A DNA stretch of 52,940 bases. Origin: Lentisphaeria bacterium (GTDB lineage Bacteria > Verrucomicrobiota > Lentisphaeria > Victivallales > Victivallaceae). The stretch's first letter is position 1. Each line of letters opens with the position of its first letter. The stretch lies in the NCBI GenBank assembly GCA_017456285.1, contig JAFTJQ010000071.1:1-52940 (forward strand). Reading direction: 5' to 3'. Positions 26,710 through 35,014 of this stretch are shown in pieces. The notes under the pieces were generated by a model. That model was not told the DNA's origin. It worked only from the letters and a program-made list of their open reading frames with translations, and made no database searches. The translations under genes were made by a program, and so were the position numbers.

Positions 26710-26738
26710 TTGCATTTTAAAACTTTTTATGTTATATT
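26710..26738 (+). promoter_or_regulatory. Possible promoter of the ribosomal protein operon
   Basis: TTGCAT (26710-26715) and TATATT (26733-26738) have a 17-base spacer and lie 92 bases before the first ATG. The resulting leader would include a small hairpin. Confidence 0.5.
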
Positions 26739-26830
26739 ATAGAAAATTACCGATCTTTTTATCGGAATTTGGGGCTTTTTACAGAATTTGATTAAAAATT
26801 GCAAAAAAAATTTAAAAAAAATTTGAAAAA

Positions 26831-27637
26831 ATGAAAAAATGGTGTATTTTAATTAAACTGTTAGTGTGTTTTTGCATGCTGGCAGATGAAAATGTGTCGA
26901 AAAATGACGATTCTCAACTTCAGGTGCGAATTAGCATTGAGGATGCTCTCAAGTCTAATGATTTAGCTGAACTTAAGAAGACGCTGTTTGAGATGCAGAA
27001 GTCGATAGCCGTCCTTGAACTTGAAAATAAAGTTCTTAGGGAAGAAAAGGATTTGGTCTATCGGGAGTTTATTGAAATCAATAATAAATACCGGAAGCAG
27101 AATGAGAGTTATCATTTACTTCAACTCATGCTCGGCGGGATCGCTTCAAGCGGCGATGTGCGAAAACTCGCAGAGGGGAAGAGTGAGTTAATGAAGAGCA
27201 TAAGTGATTACTCTAAGTATGGCAATACGCTTGCTCTTGACGCTATACAATTTTGCGAGTTTGTGAGAAATTTGATCCCGGAAATGCCGATCGGGAAGGT
27301 TCGGCAGACTGAGCTTCAACTGAAAATTGAGGCACTGGAGAGAAGTTCAAACAAATTCATCACGCTCGGTAGCTCTTATTTTGACAGCTCGAATTCAATG
27401 GGAAGATGTCGGATTCTCGCCGTCGATAAGCGTTTAAATTGCGTGGTCTTGTCTGTGGGTACAGTCCATGGTGCGTTTAATGGATTGGTTTACCGCTCGG
27501 GGAAGGAGCCTTCACTGTTAAAGGTGGTCGCAGTGCGGCCTTATGTTGCAGCAGCAGTGTTGATATCAGGCAATATTCAGGACCTTTCTCCAGGTATGGA
27601 GGCTGTAAGTGGTGAAGTAGAAACAATAAAAAAATAA
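26831..27637 (+). CDS. Exported coiled-coil protein of unknown function
   Basis: I do not recognise a family. The 268-residue protein begins with a signal-like segment (MKKWCILIKLLVCFCMLADE), which may be cleaved or be a lipoprotein signal. A coiled coil follows at about residues 35-95 (LAELKKTLFEMQKSIAVLEL...), rich in Glu, Leu and Lys. The C-terminal 75 residues look like a small beta-rich domain (RILAVDKRLNCVVLSVGTVHGAFNG). It lies only 14 bases upstream of rplV and is probably cotranscribed with the ribosomal genes, which is an odd place for an exported protein. The ATG lacks a strong ribosome binding site. Confidence 0.65.
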   Translation: MKKWCILIKLLVCFCMLADENVSKNDDSQLQVRISIEDALKSNDLAELKKTLFEMQKSIAVLELENKVLREEKDLVYREFIEINNKYRKQNESYHLLQLMLGGIASSGDVRKLAEGKSELMKSISDYSKYGNTLALDAIQFCEFVRNLIPEMPIGKVRQTELQLKIEALERSSNKFITLGSSYFDSSNSMGRCRILAVDKRLNCVVLSVGTVHGAFNGLVYRSGKEPSLLKVVAVRPYVAAAVLISGNIQDLSPGMEAVSGEVETIKK

Positions 27638-27651
27638 TAGAGAACCAGATT

Positions 27652-27984
27652 ATGGAAGTTAGAGCTTTGACAAAAAACGTACGCATCTCTCCGGAGAAGG
27701 CTCGTCACGTTTCACGTCTTATTCATGGAAAGTCCGTAACCGAAGCGTTGGCTATCGTTGATTTAAGCCCCCGCAAGGCAGCTCGTCTGCTCGGTGACAC
27801 ACTTCGCTCTGCTGTCGCAAATGCTGAAAATAATGCAGGTTTGAACCGTGCTTCTTTGACTGTCAAAACAGTTATGGTTGGCCCGGGTCCGATCATCAAG
27901 CGTTTTCGTGCAAGAGCTCGTGGGTCCGCAGGACGGATTCGTAAAAGAACAAGTCATCTGGAAGTTATTTTGACGGATATTTAA
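27652..27984 (+). CDS. rplV: Ribosomal protein L22
   Basis: This large-subunit protein lines the peptide exit tunnel. The 110-residue product has VRISPEKARHVSRLI at the start, and the extended hairpin and C-terminus GPGPIIKRFRARARGSAGRIRKRTSH. It is the first ribosomal gene of the block; rpsS, rplB, rplW, rplD, rplC and rpsJ, which normally precede it, are absent. Confidence 0.96.
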   Translation: MEVRALTKNVRISPEKARHVSRLIHGKSVTEALAIVDLSPRKAARLLGDTLRSAVANAENNAGLNRASLTVKTVMVGPGPIIKRFRARARGSAGRIRKRTSHLEVILTDI

Positions 27985-28005
27985 CTAGTGTAGGAGATTA
28001 TAATC

Positions 28006-28698
28006 GTGGGACAGAAAGTAAATCCGATTGGATTGAGAACAGCACTCACCAAAAACTGGGAATCTCGCTGGTTTGCCGGCAAAGCACTGTTTGGGGAATG
28101 GCTTCATGAGGATCTTAAGATCCGTAAATTTATCAAAGAGAAGTTTGCTCAGGCAGCAATTGCCCGTATTCAAATCGAGCGATTCACTAGTCGTATTCGC
28201 GTAACTATCTTTTCAGCACGCCCCGGTGTGTTGTTCGGTAAACGCGGAGCAGATTTAGATGTATTGCGTCAAGATATTTCAAAATTGACAAGCAATAAAG
28301 AGGTCTTTGTTGAGATTGCAGAAATTAAACGTGCTGAAGCGAATGCTCAGTTGGTTGCAGAAAATATTGCAATGCAGTTGGAGCGTCGTATCGGCTTTCG
28401 TCGTGCTATGAAGCGTGCTATCCAGCAGGCTATGGATTTGGGTGTTGACGGTATCAAGGTTAACTGCTCAGGTCGTTTAGGCGGTGCGGAATTGGCTCGT
28501 TTCGAACAATACAAAGAGGGTCGTGTACCATTACATACATTGAAGGCAAATATCGACTACGGTTTCGTAGAAGCTAATACCACCGCAGGTAAAATCGGCG
28601 TAAAGGTATGGATTTGCCACAAAGAGGCTACGGAGGATCAAGAGTATGCCATTAATGCCAAAAAGAGTAAAGTACAGAAAGATTCAACGCGGAAATAA
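28006..28698 (+). CDS. rpsC: Ribosomal protein S3
   Basis: It is a small-subunit head protein at the mRNA entry channel. It starts with GTG ([12 protein letters not shown]), with TAGGAGAT upstream. The KH domain includes [14 protein letters not shown], and the C-terminal domain has [20 protein letters not shown]. The final 50 or so bases overlap rplP in another frame, so the C-terminal tail ([12 protein letters not shown]) is encoded by the same DNA as the start of L16. Confidence 0.97.
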   Translation: MGQKVNPIGLRTALTKNWESRWFAGKALFGEWLHEDLKIRKFIKEKFAQAAIARIQIERFTSRIRVTIFSARPGVLFGKRGADLDVLRQDISKLTSNKEVFVEIAEIKRAEANAQLVAENIAMQLERRIGFRRAMKRAIQQAMDLGVDGIKVNCSGRLGGAELARFEQYKEGRVPLHTLKANIDYGFVEANTTAGKIGVKVWICHKEATEDQEYAINAKKSKVQKDSTRK

Positions 28699-29059
28699 CT
28701 CAGGTTTAGCTACTTCTAATAATAAAGTAGACTTCGGAGATTTCGGTCTCCAGGCGTTGACCAGAGGGTACGTTACAAATAATCAAATCGAAGCTGCGCG
28801 TATTGCGATTAACCGTCACTTAAAGCGTCGCGGCAAAGTATGGATTCGTTTGTTTCCTTATAAATCTTTCACCAAAAAGCCTTTGGAAGTCCGTATGGGT
28901 AAGGGTAAAGGAAACGTCGAAGGATGGGTTGCACCGGTTAAACCCGGCCGTGTGCTTTTCGAAGTTACCGGATGCAGTGAAGTTGTAGCACGCGAAGCAA
29001 TGAGTCGTGCCGCTAATAAACTTTGCTTGCGTTGCAAATTCTTAGCGAAACAAGACTAG
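28646..29059 (+). CDS. rplP: Ribosomal protein L16
   Basis: It helps form the tRNA-binding region of the large subunit. The 137-residue product begins [16 protein letters not shown], the usual L16 N-terminus, so the ATG at 28646 is well supported, with GGAGG about 9 bases upstream. This makes a 53-base overlap with rpsC, longer than usual. [20 protein letters not shown] is the conserved core. Confidence 0.96.
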   Translation: MPLMPKRVKYRKIQRGNNSGLATSNNKVDFGDFGLQALTRGYVTNNQIEAARIAINRHLKRRGKVWIRLFPYKSFTKKPLEVRMGKGKGNVEGWVAPVKPGRVLFEVTGCSEVVAREAMSRAANKLCLRCKFLAKQD

Positions 29060-29071
29060 AGGTGCTTTAAT

Positions 29072-29266
29072 ATGAAAATGAAGCAAGTTCGTGAAATGAC
29101 TGATGCGGAATTGATCAGCAACTTGAATGAGTTGCGCAAGGAAAAGCTCAATTTGAGCATCCAGAGCCGTACCGGTCAGTTGGAAAAGAGTGCAAAAGTT
29201 CGTCAAGTGCGTCGCGACATAGCTCGCATTTATACTGAACAAACCAGCCGTGCCAACAAGGCATAA
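29072..29266 (+). CDS. rpmC: Ribosomal protein L29
   Basis: The 64-residue helical protein sits at the tunnel exit of the large subunit. MKMKQVREMTDAELISNLNELRKEKLNL and the VRQVRRDIARI segment are typical. It lies between rplP and rpsQ, as expected. Confidence 0.94.
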   Translation: MKMKQVREMTDAELISNLNELRKEKLNLSIQSRTGQLEKSAKVRQVRRDIARIYTEQTSRANKA

Positions 29267-29283
29267 GATTGGTCAGGTGAAAA

Positions 29284-29559
29284 ATGAGTGAAACTAATAA
29301 TACTCGTGGAAATCGCAAAGAGCGTATCGGAGTTGTTATCAGCGATGTTCAGGACAAGACTATTGTTGTAAAAGTAGATCGTCGTACTCCGCACCCTTTG
29401 TACAAAAAGGTTATTAAAGTAAGAAAAAAATTTACTGCGCATGATGAAAATAACGAGGCTAAAAAAGGCGATACCGTCAGAATTGTCGAAACTCGTCCTT
29501 TGAGCAAAAACAAGTGCTGGCGTCTCGTTGAAATTATCAGCCGTGCGATTGTAGATTAA
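29284..29559 (+). CDS. rpsQ: Ribosomal protein S17
   Basis: The 91-residue primary rRNA-binding protein has [21 protein letters not shown], then [14 protein letters not shown] and [18 protein letters not shown]. Order and length are normal. Confidence 0.96.
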   Translation: MSETNNTRGNRKERIGVVISDVQDKTIVVKVDRRTPHPLYKKVIKVRKKFTAHDENNEAKKGDTVRIVETRPLSKNKCWRLVEIISRAIVD

Positions 29560-29581
29560 TTTATCCGGGAGAATATAGAAA

Positions 29582-29947
29582 ATGATACAAATGCAGACTA
29601 GACTGGACGTTGCAGATAACTCCGGAGCAAAAGCTATCGTTGCTATTACCGTTTTGGGACAGCAGAAAACTATTGCTCACGTCGGAGATATTATTACTGC
29701 GACTGTCAAGGAAGCAATTCCGGATGGCAGTGTAAAAAAGGGCCAGGTTGTTAAGGCCGTCATTGTTCGTACAAAAGCTAAAATTCGCCGCGGCGATGGT
29801 TCTTACCTCCGCTTCGACAATAATGCCGCTGTAATCATTGACGGACAGAAGAATCCGGTTGGAACCCGTATTTTCGGGCCGGTTGCTCGTGAATTGAGAG
29901 AAAAAGACTTCATGAAGATCATCTCTCTTGCTCCGGAGGTATTATAA
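29582..29947 (+). CDS. rplN: Ribosomal protein L14
   Basis: The 121-residue product starts [17 protein letters not shown] and contains the conserved [20 protein letters not shown] and [13 protein letters not shown]. It binds the large subunit near the L19 bridge. GGGAGAATATAG precedes the ATG. Confidence 0.97.
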   Translation: MIQMQTRLDVADNSGAKAIVAITVLGQQKTIAHVGDIITATVKEAIPDGSVKKGQVVKAVIVRTKAKIRRGDGSYLRFDNNAAVIIDGQKNPVGTRIFGPVARELREKDFMKIISLAPEVL

Positions 29948-29949
29948 TT

Positions 29950-30210
29950 ATGAAAAATTATCATGTTAAAAAGAACGATAAAGTAGTAGTAATTTCCGGC
30001 AGCTACAAAGGTGAAGAAGCCACTATCAAGGCTGTGCTCACCAAGAAAGACCGTGTAGTGCTTGAATTCACTACCCAAAAGGATCGTAATATCGGTAAAC
30101 GTACTGTCAAAAAGAGCCAGGCAAACCCCAATGGCGGTTTGGTTGAGCGTTCAGTTTCAGTACATGTTTCTAACGTTGCTAAGGTTGCTGAAACCGGTGA
30201 TAAGGAGTAG
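29950..30210 (+). CDS. rplX: Ribosomal protein L24
   Basis: The 86-residue protein, an early assembly factor of the large subunit, has KKNDKVVVISGSYKGEEATI (KOW motif) and KKSQANPNGGLVERSVSVHVSNV. Its ribosome binding site (GGAGG) lies within the end of rplN. Confidence 0.94.
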   Translation: MKNYHVKKNDKVVVISGSYKGEEATIKAVLTKKDRVVLEFTTQKDRNIGKRTVKKSQANPNGGLVERSVSVHVSNVAKVAETGDKE

Positions 30211-30216
30211 TGAACA

Positions 30217-30753
30217 ATGCCTGATATGATGAAAAAATATAAAGACGAAGTTAGACCCGCTTTGCAAGCAAAGCTCGGTTACAAGAACGTCATGCAGATT
30301 CCGTCATTGCGTAAAATTGTTATCAGTACCGGTATTAAATCCAGTGCTGAGCGTGATGCTTTCGCAGAAGCTAAGAAACACTTGGCAGCTTTGACCGGTC
30401 AAGCTCCGGTTATTACCAAAGCTCGCAAGAACGTTTCAAACTTCAAACTCCGTGTCGGTATGCCCGTCGGTGTAATGGTCACTTTGCGTGGTGCCAGAAT
30501 GTATGAATTCCTCGATAGATTCGTACACAATGCAATGCCTCGCGTCCGTGACTTCCGTGGTATTCCTAAAAACGGTTTTGACGGTTCCGGTAATTACAAT
30601 GTAGGTATTCCTGATGTATCAGTTTTTACAGAAGTTGATGCTGACAAAGTCAAATATCAGCTTGGTATTAACATTACTATGGTTACTAATGCGAACACCA
30701 ACGAAGAAGCATTTGAATTGCTGAAAATGTTGGAAGTTCCGTTTGCGGAATAA
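30217..30753 (+). CDS. rplE: Ribosomal protein L5
   Basis: The 178-residue product binds 5S rRNA in the central protuberance. LRKIVISTGI, KARKNVSNFKLRVGMPVGVMVTLRG and DFRGIPKNGFDGSGNYNVGI are clear family segments. It lies 6 bases after rplX. Confidence 0.97.
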   Translation: MPDMMKKYKDEVRPALQAKLGYKNVMQIPSLRKIVISTGIKSSAERDAFAEAKKHLAALTGQAPVITKARKNVSNFKLRVGMPVGVMVTLRGARMYEFLDRFVHNAMPRVRDFRGIPKNGFDGSGNYNVGIPDVSVFTEVDADKVKYQLGINITMVTNANTNEEAFELLKMLEVPFAE

Positions 30754-30771
30754 AGGAAGGAATAACTTACT

Positions 30772-30957
30772 ATGGCAAAGAAAAGTTTAATAGTAAAAGC
30801 CCTCAAAGGCAGCAAGTTCAAAGTGCGTGAATACAGTCGCTGCAAAGCTTGCGGTCGTCCGAGAGCTTACATCCGTAAATTCCAATTGTGCCGTATTTGT
30901 TTTCGCGAATTGGCTTCAAAAGGTCAGATTCCCGGTGTTACAAAGGCAAGTTGGTAA
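30772..30957 (+). CDS. rpsZ: Ribosomal protein S14, zinc-binding type
   Basis: The 61-residue short form of S14 carries four Cys in [20 protein letters not shown], so it is the zinc-binding (C+) type. Typical starts such as [10 protein letters not shown] and the C-terminus IPGVTKASW fit. Confidence 0.95.
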   Translation: MAKKSLIVKALKGSKFKVREYSRCKACGRPRAYIRKFQLCRICFRELASKGQIPGVTKASW

Positions 30958-30972
30958 AGGAGAAATAAGATT

Positions 30973-31368
30973 ATGAGTATGCAAGACCCAATTGCAGATA
31001 TGCTTACCAGACTCCGCAATGCGACTATGGCAGAGCTTCCCTCAGTTGAGCTTCCCGCTTCAAATGAGAAAATTGCTATCGCCGGCGTATTGAAGTCAGA
31101 AGGCTATATCAGTGATGTAAAAGTTATTGAGAACGGTGTTAAACGTTCTATGGTTATCACCCTCAAAACTTACAATGGCAAAGGTGTTATCGAAGGCATC
31201 GAAAGAGTCAGCAAACCATCTCGTCGTATCCACTGCGGCAGCAAGGACATTCCGCGTGTTCGCAATGGACAGGGTATAGTGATTATTTCAACTCCCAAAG
31301 GCATCATCAGCGGTGCAAAAGCAGCTGAATTGAATGTCGGTGGTGAAATCATCTGTTATGTTTGGTAA
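30973..31368 (+). CDS. rpsH: Ribosomal protein S8
   Basis: The 131-residue primary binding protein has MSMQDPIADMLTRLRNA at the start and GQGIVIISTPKGIISGAKA near the end. AAAGGAGAAAT precedes the ATG. Confidence 0.96.
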   Translation: MSMQDPIADMLTRLRNATMAELPSVELPASNEKIAIAGVLKSEGYISDVKVIENGVKRSMVITLKTYNGKGVIEGIERVSKPSRRIHCGSKDIPRVRNGQGIVIISTPKGIISGAKAAELNVGGEIICYVW

Positions 31369-31391
31369 TTTATAAAAAAGAGGTTTATAAT

Positions 31392-31925
31392 ATGTCTCGT
31401 ATAGGTAAAAAACCAATTCCTGTGCCGGCAAATGTCAAAGTTACCATTAATGGTGCTGAAGTCATTGCTGAGGGAAAATCAAAACTTTCGATGGTTCTCC
31501 CCGAATTGGTCAAAGCTGAACTTGTCAATAATACTGTTATTGTCAGCCGTGATGACGAAACTCGTCGTTCAAGCGCAATGCAGGGATTGGCACGCAGTTT
31601 GATCAACAATATGATTATCGGTGTCGGCGAAGGATTCAAAAAAGAACTTACCATTATCGGTGTCGGTTACAAAGCTCAGGTTGCCGGAAACAAAGTTACT
31701 TTGAACTTGGGTTACTCTAACCCGATCGAATATACTGTTCCGGAAGGTATCAAAGTTACCGTTGTTGACGGTACCAAGATCACTGTTGAAGGCGCTGACA
31801 AGCAAATGGTAGGTCAAGTTGCAGCAAATATCCGCAGCTTCCGTAAACCTGAACCTTACAAAGGCAAGGGTGTCCGTTATGCTGATGAAAACGTCATCCT
31901 CAAAGAGGGTAAAACTGTCGGATAA
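31392..31925 (+). CDS. rplF: Ribosomal protein L6
   Basis: The 177-residue product starts MSRIGKKPIPVPANVKV and ends with PEPYKGKGVRYADENVILKEG, both standard. I chose the ATG at 31392; the longer frame starting at 31362 overlaps the end of rpsH. AGAGG lies upstream. Confidence 0.96.
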   Translation: MSRIGKKPIPVPANVKVTINGAEVIAEGKSKLSMVLPELVKAELVNNTVIVSRDDETRRSSAMQGLARSLINNMIIGVGEGFKKELTIIGVGYKAQVAGNKVTLNLGYSNPIEYTVPEGIKVTVVDGTKITVEGADKQMVGQVAANIRSFRKPEPYKGKGVRYADENVILKEGKTVG

Positions 31926-31946
31926 AGTAAAGGGAGTTATTAAATC

Positions 31947-32309
31947 ATGGCTATTCAAGATAGAAAAGCATTACGCGTACGTCGTCATTTACGTATCCGT
32001 AAAAAGATCGAAGGTACCGCTGCTCGTCCGAGATTTTGCGTAAGCATTACTACCAACAACATCTATTGTCAGTTTATCGATGATGTTGCCGGCAGAACAC
32101 TTGCAAGCGTATCAACTCTCGATGCTCAGTTCAAAGCTGAGAATGGCAAACCGAATATGGAAGGTGCCGCATTGTTGGGCAAGATGGCTGCTGACAGAGC
32201 GAAAGCAGTTAACATCGAAGCAGTCGCATTTGACCGTTCAGGATTTAAGTTTCATGGCAGAATGAAAGCTATTGCTGACGCTGCTCGTGAAAATGGATTG
32301 AAGTTTTAA
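31947..32309 (+). CDS. rplR: Ribosomal protein L18
   Basis: The 120-residue 5S rRNA-binding protein has RHLRIRKKIEGTAARPRF at the start and VAFDRSGFKFHGRMKAIADAARENGL at the end. AAAGGGAG precedes the ATG. Confidence 0.96.
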   Translation: MAIQDRKALRVRRHLRIRKKIEGTAARPRFCVSITTNNIYCQFIDDVAGRTLASVSTLDAQFKAENGKPNMEGAALLGKMAADRAKAVNIEAVAFDRSGFKFHGRMKAIADAARENGLKF

Positions 32310-32324
32310 GGAGCTTGAAATCAC

Positions 32325-32834
32325 ATGGCAAAACGTGAAAAAAATAATAGAGAAGAATCTCAAGCAGCACACATTGAGCTTGATGAGAGCGTAATTTGTG
32401 TTAATAGAAGTGCCAAGGTTGTAAAAGGTGGTAAAAACTTCAGTTTCGGAGCTTTGATCGTCGTAGGCGACCACAAAGGTAAAATCGGTTACGGTTACGG
32501 AAAAGCAAACGAAGTTTCTGATGCAATTCGCAAAGGAAGCGAAGCAGCTAAACGTAATATGTTCAAAGTTAACATGCACGGATTGACTTTGCCGCACGAA
32601 ATCGAAGTTAAGTTCGATGGTGCCAGAGTTCTTTTGAAACCTGCTGCTCCGGGTACCGGTTTGATCGCCGGTGGTGCTGTCCGTTCAATCCTTGACCTCG
32701 TTGGTGTTGAAGACGTTTTGGCTAAGTCATTGGGTGCAAACAATCCTGCTAACGTAGCAAAAGCTACTTTGAAGGCATTGCAGTCATTACGCAGCCACAG
32801 CGAAATCATGGCAAAACGTGGACTTGATAAATAA
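32325..32834 (+). CDS. rpsE: Ribosomal protein S5
   Basis: The 169-residue product contributes to decoding accuracy and mRNA entry. VVKGGKNFSFGALIVVGD, GYGYGKANEVSDAIRKG and PAAPGTGLIAGGAVR are the family hallmarks. rpmD (L30), which commonly follows, is absent; rplO follows after 25 bases. Confidence 0.97.
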   Translation: MAKREKNNREESQAAHIELDESVICVNRSAKVVKGGKNFSFGALIVVGDHKGKIGYGYGKANEVSDAIRKGSEAAKRNMFKVNMHGLTLPHEIEVKFDGARVLLKPAAPGTGLIAGGAVRSILDLVGVEDVLAKSLGANNPANVAKATLKALQSLRSHSEIMAKRGLDK

Positions 32835-32859
32835 TTAAAGTACAGGAAAGAAGATAAAA

Positions 32860-33306
32860 ATGAAACTGCACGAATTAAATTCAACCCCCGGTTCAACTCA
32901 CCGTCGCAAACGCGTCGGTCGTGGTGACAGCTCAGGTATGGGCAAAACCGCATGCCGTGGTGAAAAAGGTCAGAAATCCCGTACCGGTTCAAAGATTCGT
33001 CCCTTCTTCGAAGGCGGTCAGATTCCTTTGTTCCGTCGCTTGCCGAAACGTGGATTTAAGAGCATGAATCATGCGGAATTCCATTTGGTCAACTTGTCTT
33101 TGATTGATGATAACTTTGAAGCAGGCGAAGTTGTAAACAACGAAACCTTGCGTGCAAAGAACTTGTTGGGCAAAGCAGAGTTGCCGTTGAAGGTTCTCGC
33201 TAATGGCGAAATTTCAAAAGCTGTTACTGTACAGGCTGAAAAATTCTCAGCTGCTGCTGTTGCAAAAATTGAAGCAGTCGGCGGAAAAACTGAAGTTATC
33301 GGCTAA
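32860..33306 (+). CDS. rplO: Ribosomal protein L15
   Basis: The 148-residue product starts MKLHELNSTPGSTHRRKRVGRG, contains GQKSRTGSKIRPFFEGGQIPLFRRLPKRGF, and ends in the usual beta region. It is the last gene of the operon. secY, normally next, is replaced by a strong terminator. Confidence 0.96.
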   Translation: MKLHELNSTPGSTHRRKRVGRGDSSGMGKTACRGEKGQKSRTGSKIRPFFEGGQIPLFRRLPKRGFKSMNHAEFHLVNLSLIDDNFEAGEVVNNETLRAKNLLGKAELPLKVLANGEISKAVTVQAEKFSAAAVAKIEAVGGKTEVIG

Positions 33307-33331
33307 TTTACAGCAGTAAATAAATTTCAAG

Positions 33332-33366
33332 GTACTTGTCAAAGTAATTTGACAAGTACTTTTTTT
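33332..33366 (+). terminator. Terminator of the ribosomal protein operon
   Basis: GTACTTGTCAAA (33332-33343) and TTTGACAAGTAC (33348-33359) form a perfect 12-bp stem with a 4-base loop and a following T-run. Confidence 0.92.
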
Positions 33367-33653
33367 GTAATTTTCACCGATAGAATATGGTTAGTGAGAG
33401 TGCACTTGAACACAGGTGCGATAATCTAAAGAAAATTCAAAGGGGGAGGATAGGCGAATATTTCCACAATTGTTTGCCAAGTTTGACATAATTCTGCTGC
33501 CGAAGCACAAACACTCTGTCGTCATCCAGAGGCGATACGCAAGCATCAAGCAGAAGAATCCAGAAAAAAACACCGGCAAATCCAACTTAAACCCACTCTC
33601 CTCTCAAGATTTCCAGAGTTCATAGAAATCCCAGTCCAGCCGAGGATTAATTG
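33367..33653. other. Convergent intergenic region with degenerate repeat
   Basis: This gap between the ends of rplO and mnmE contains no credible gene. It has a degenerate copy of the HSERSEES-type repeat at 33520-33563. No clear mnmE terminator is visible. Confidence 0.55.
33520..33563. repeat. Degenerate HSERSEES-type repeat, third copy
   Basis: CGTCATCCAGAGGCGATACG followed by GAAGAATCCAG resembles the copies at 211-237 and 275-310, with several substitutions and an insertion. Confidence 0.45.
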
Positions 33654-34994
33654 CTATTTGCCGATACAGAAACGACCGAAAATTTCGCCGAGGACATCGA
33701 CATCGGCGGTTTCACCGGTGATAAGTCCGAGATTTTTAATTGCGGCTTGGATTTGAACTGCCGCAAGTTCGTAAGAGTTTTCTCTAAATAGATAGATTGC
33801 TTCCGGCAGTCCGCTTAAGGTGTCCTGCAGAAGTTCTAAATGGCGGGAATTAATTGCGATTTCAGGTTCTTCGTGTTCGCCATTATCCCAGACCATATTT
33901 TCGTAGGCATCTAAAAGCTTTTCGATATTCCAATTTTTCTCTGCGGAAATTCGTACATTAATAAGTCCCTCTATTTCTTGAATATGATCGGGATTATCGA
34001 GCAAGTCAATTTTATTCCAAACCACTATAATTTTATGATATTTAGTTTTGTTTTCAAGCAGTTCGGCAATTTCAGACTGCAAGTTTTCTGAACTGCTGTC
34101 AAGCAGCCAGAAGATGATTTCCGCCTCTTTGATTGACTGTCGGCTTCGGTCGATTCCCATTGCTTCGATTTTGTCGGTGCTGTCACGAAGCCCTGCGGTA
34201 TCAACCAATCGGGTTGGGATATTTCTTAAGGAAACGCTTTCCTCCAAAGTATCACGGGTAGTTCCTGCAATATCAGTAACGATTGCCCTTTCATAGCCGA
34301 GTAAAAGATTGAGCAAACTTGATTTGCCTGCATTTGGTTTCCCGGCGATAACGGCTTTGATTCCGTTTCTTAAAATGCTTCCGGTATTGAAAGATTCGCA
34401 TAATTTTTCAATTTCCATGACAATATCTTCGACTTTTTCTGCCAAAGTCTCATCCCAGTCCAAATTTTCCTCTGAAAAATCGAGTCGGGATTCGCACTCC
34501 GAGAGGATAAAAGTCAGGTCTTGCCGTAATTTAGAGAATTTTTGACTTAAAGCACCTGCAAGTTGCTTTTCAGCAATCTTCATAGAGAGGTCGTTAGAGG
34601 ACTCAATCAAATCGCATACTGCCTCGGCTTGAACCAAATCAAGTTTGCCATTCACAAAGGCGCGGAAAGTAAATTCGCCCGGTTCCGCCATGCGGCAGCC
34701 ATTTGCCAAAGCACTTTCGAGTGCCGCTTTGGCTGCCCGCAATCCGCCGTGACAGTGAAACTCAACAACATCTTCTCCGGTGTAACTGTGGGGATTAGCA
34801 AAATAAACCGCCAAAACCTGATCGCCATTGAGGTTGCCCAAAAGCATTTTTCGGCGGTTTTGGAAAGAGAGTAATTCTTTCCCCTGCCACATTTTGTTGC
34901 CGATTTCCAAAACGTTTTCGCCGGAGAGCCTGATAATGGAAATTGCACCTGTAGTTCCAGTTGCCAATGCGCAAATATTGTCGATAGTATTCAT
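33654..34994 (-). CDS. mnmE: tRNA modification GTPase MnmE
   Basis: With MnmG it adds the carboxymethylaminomethyl group to U34 of tRNAs. The 446-residue protein has the N-terminal folate-binding domain, FHCHGG and GEFTFRAFVNGKLDL, the G domain with GKPNAGKSS (P loop), DTAGLRD and NKID, and the C-terminal FCIGK with the catalytic Cys. The length is normal. It lies 20 bases after the MFS gene on the same strand. Confidence 0.96.
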   Translation of the reverse strand: MNTIDNICALATGTTGAISIIRLSGENVLEIGNKMWQGKELLSFQNRRKMLLGNLNGDQVLAVYFANPHSYTGEDVVEFHCHGGLRAAKAALESALANGCRMAEPGEFTFRAFVNGKLDLVQAEAVCDLIESSNDLSMKIAEKQLAGALSQKFSKLRQDLTFILSECESRLDFSEENLDWDETLAEKVEDIVMEIEKLCESFNTGSILRNGIKAVIAGKPNAGKSSLLNLLLGYERAIVTDIAGTTRDTLEESVSLRNIPTRLVDTAGLRDSTDKIEAMGIDRSRQSIKEAEIIFWLLDSSSENLQSEIAELLENKTKYHKIIVVWNKIDLLDNPDHIQEIEGLINVRISAEKNWNIEKLLDAYENMVWDNGEHEEPEIAINSRHLELLQDTLSGLPEAIYLFRENSYELAAVQIQAAIKNLGLITGETADVDVLGEIFGRFCIGK

Positions 34995-35014
34995 GGGTAG
35001 GAGTCGCCTTGGCT

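Larger units (their letters stand above)
26450..26830. other. Intergenic region with repeat copy and promoter
   Basis: This 381-base gap holds the dispersed repeat at 26484-26543 and the promoter at 26710-26738. A small CCGAT/ATCGG hairpin lies at about 26750-26765. The minus-strand open frame in this region looks random. Confidence 0.6.

Noticed and set aside
26524-26715. Minus-strand 63-codon frame upstream of the ribosomal operon
   Set aside because: It overlaps a repeat and the operon promoter, and its composition is that of non-coding AT-rich DNA.
33391-33585. Minus-strand 64-codon frame between rplO and mnmE
   Set aside because: It covers a degenerate repeat, lacks a ribosome binding site and shows no recognisable motif.
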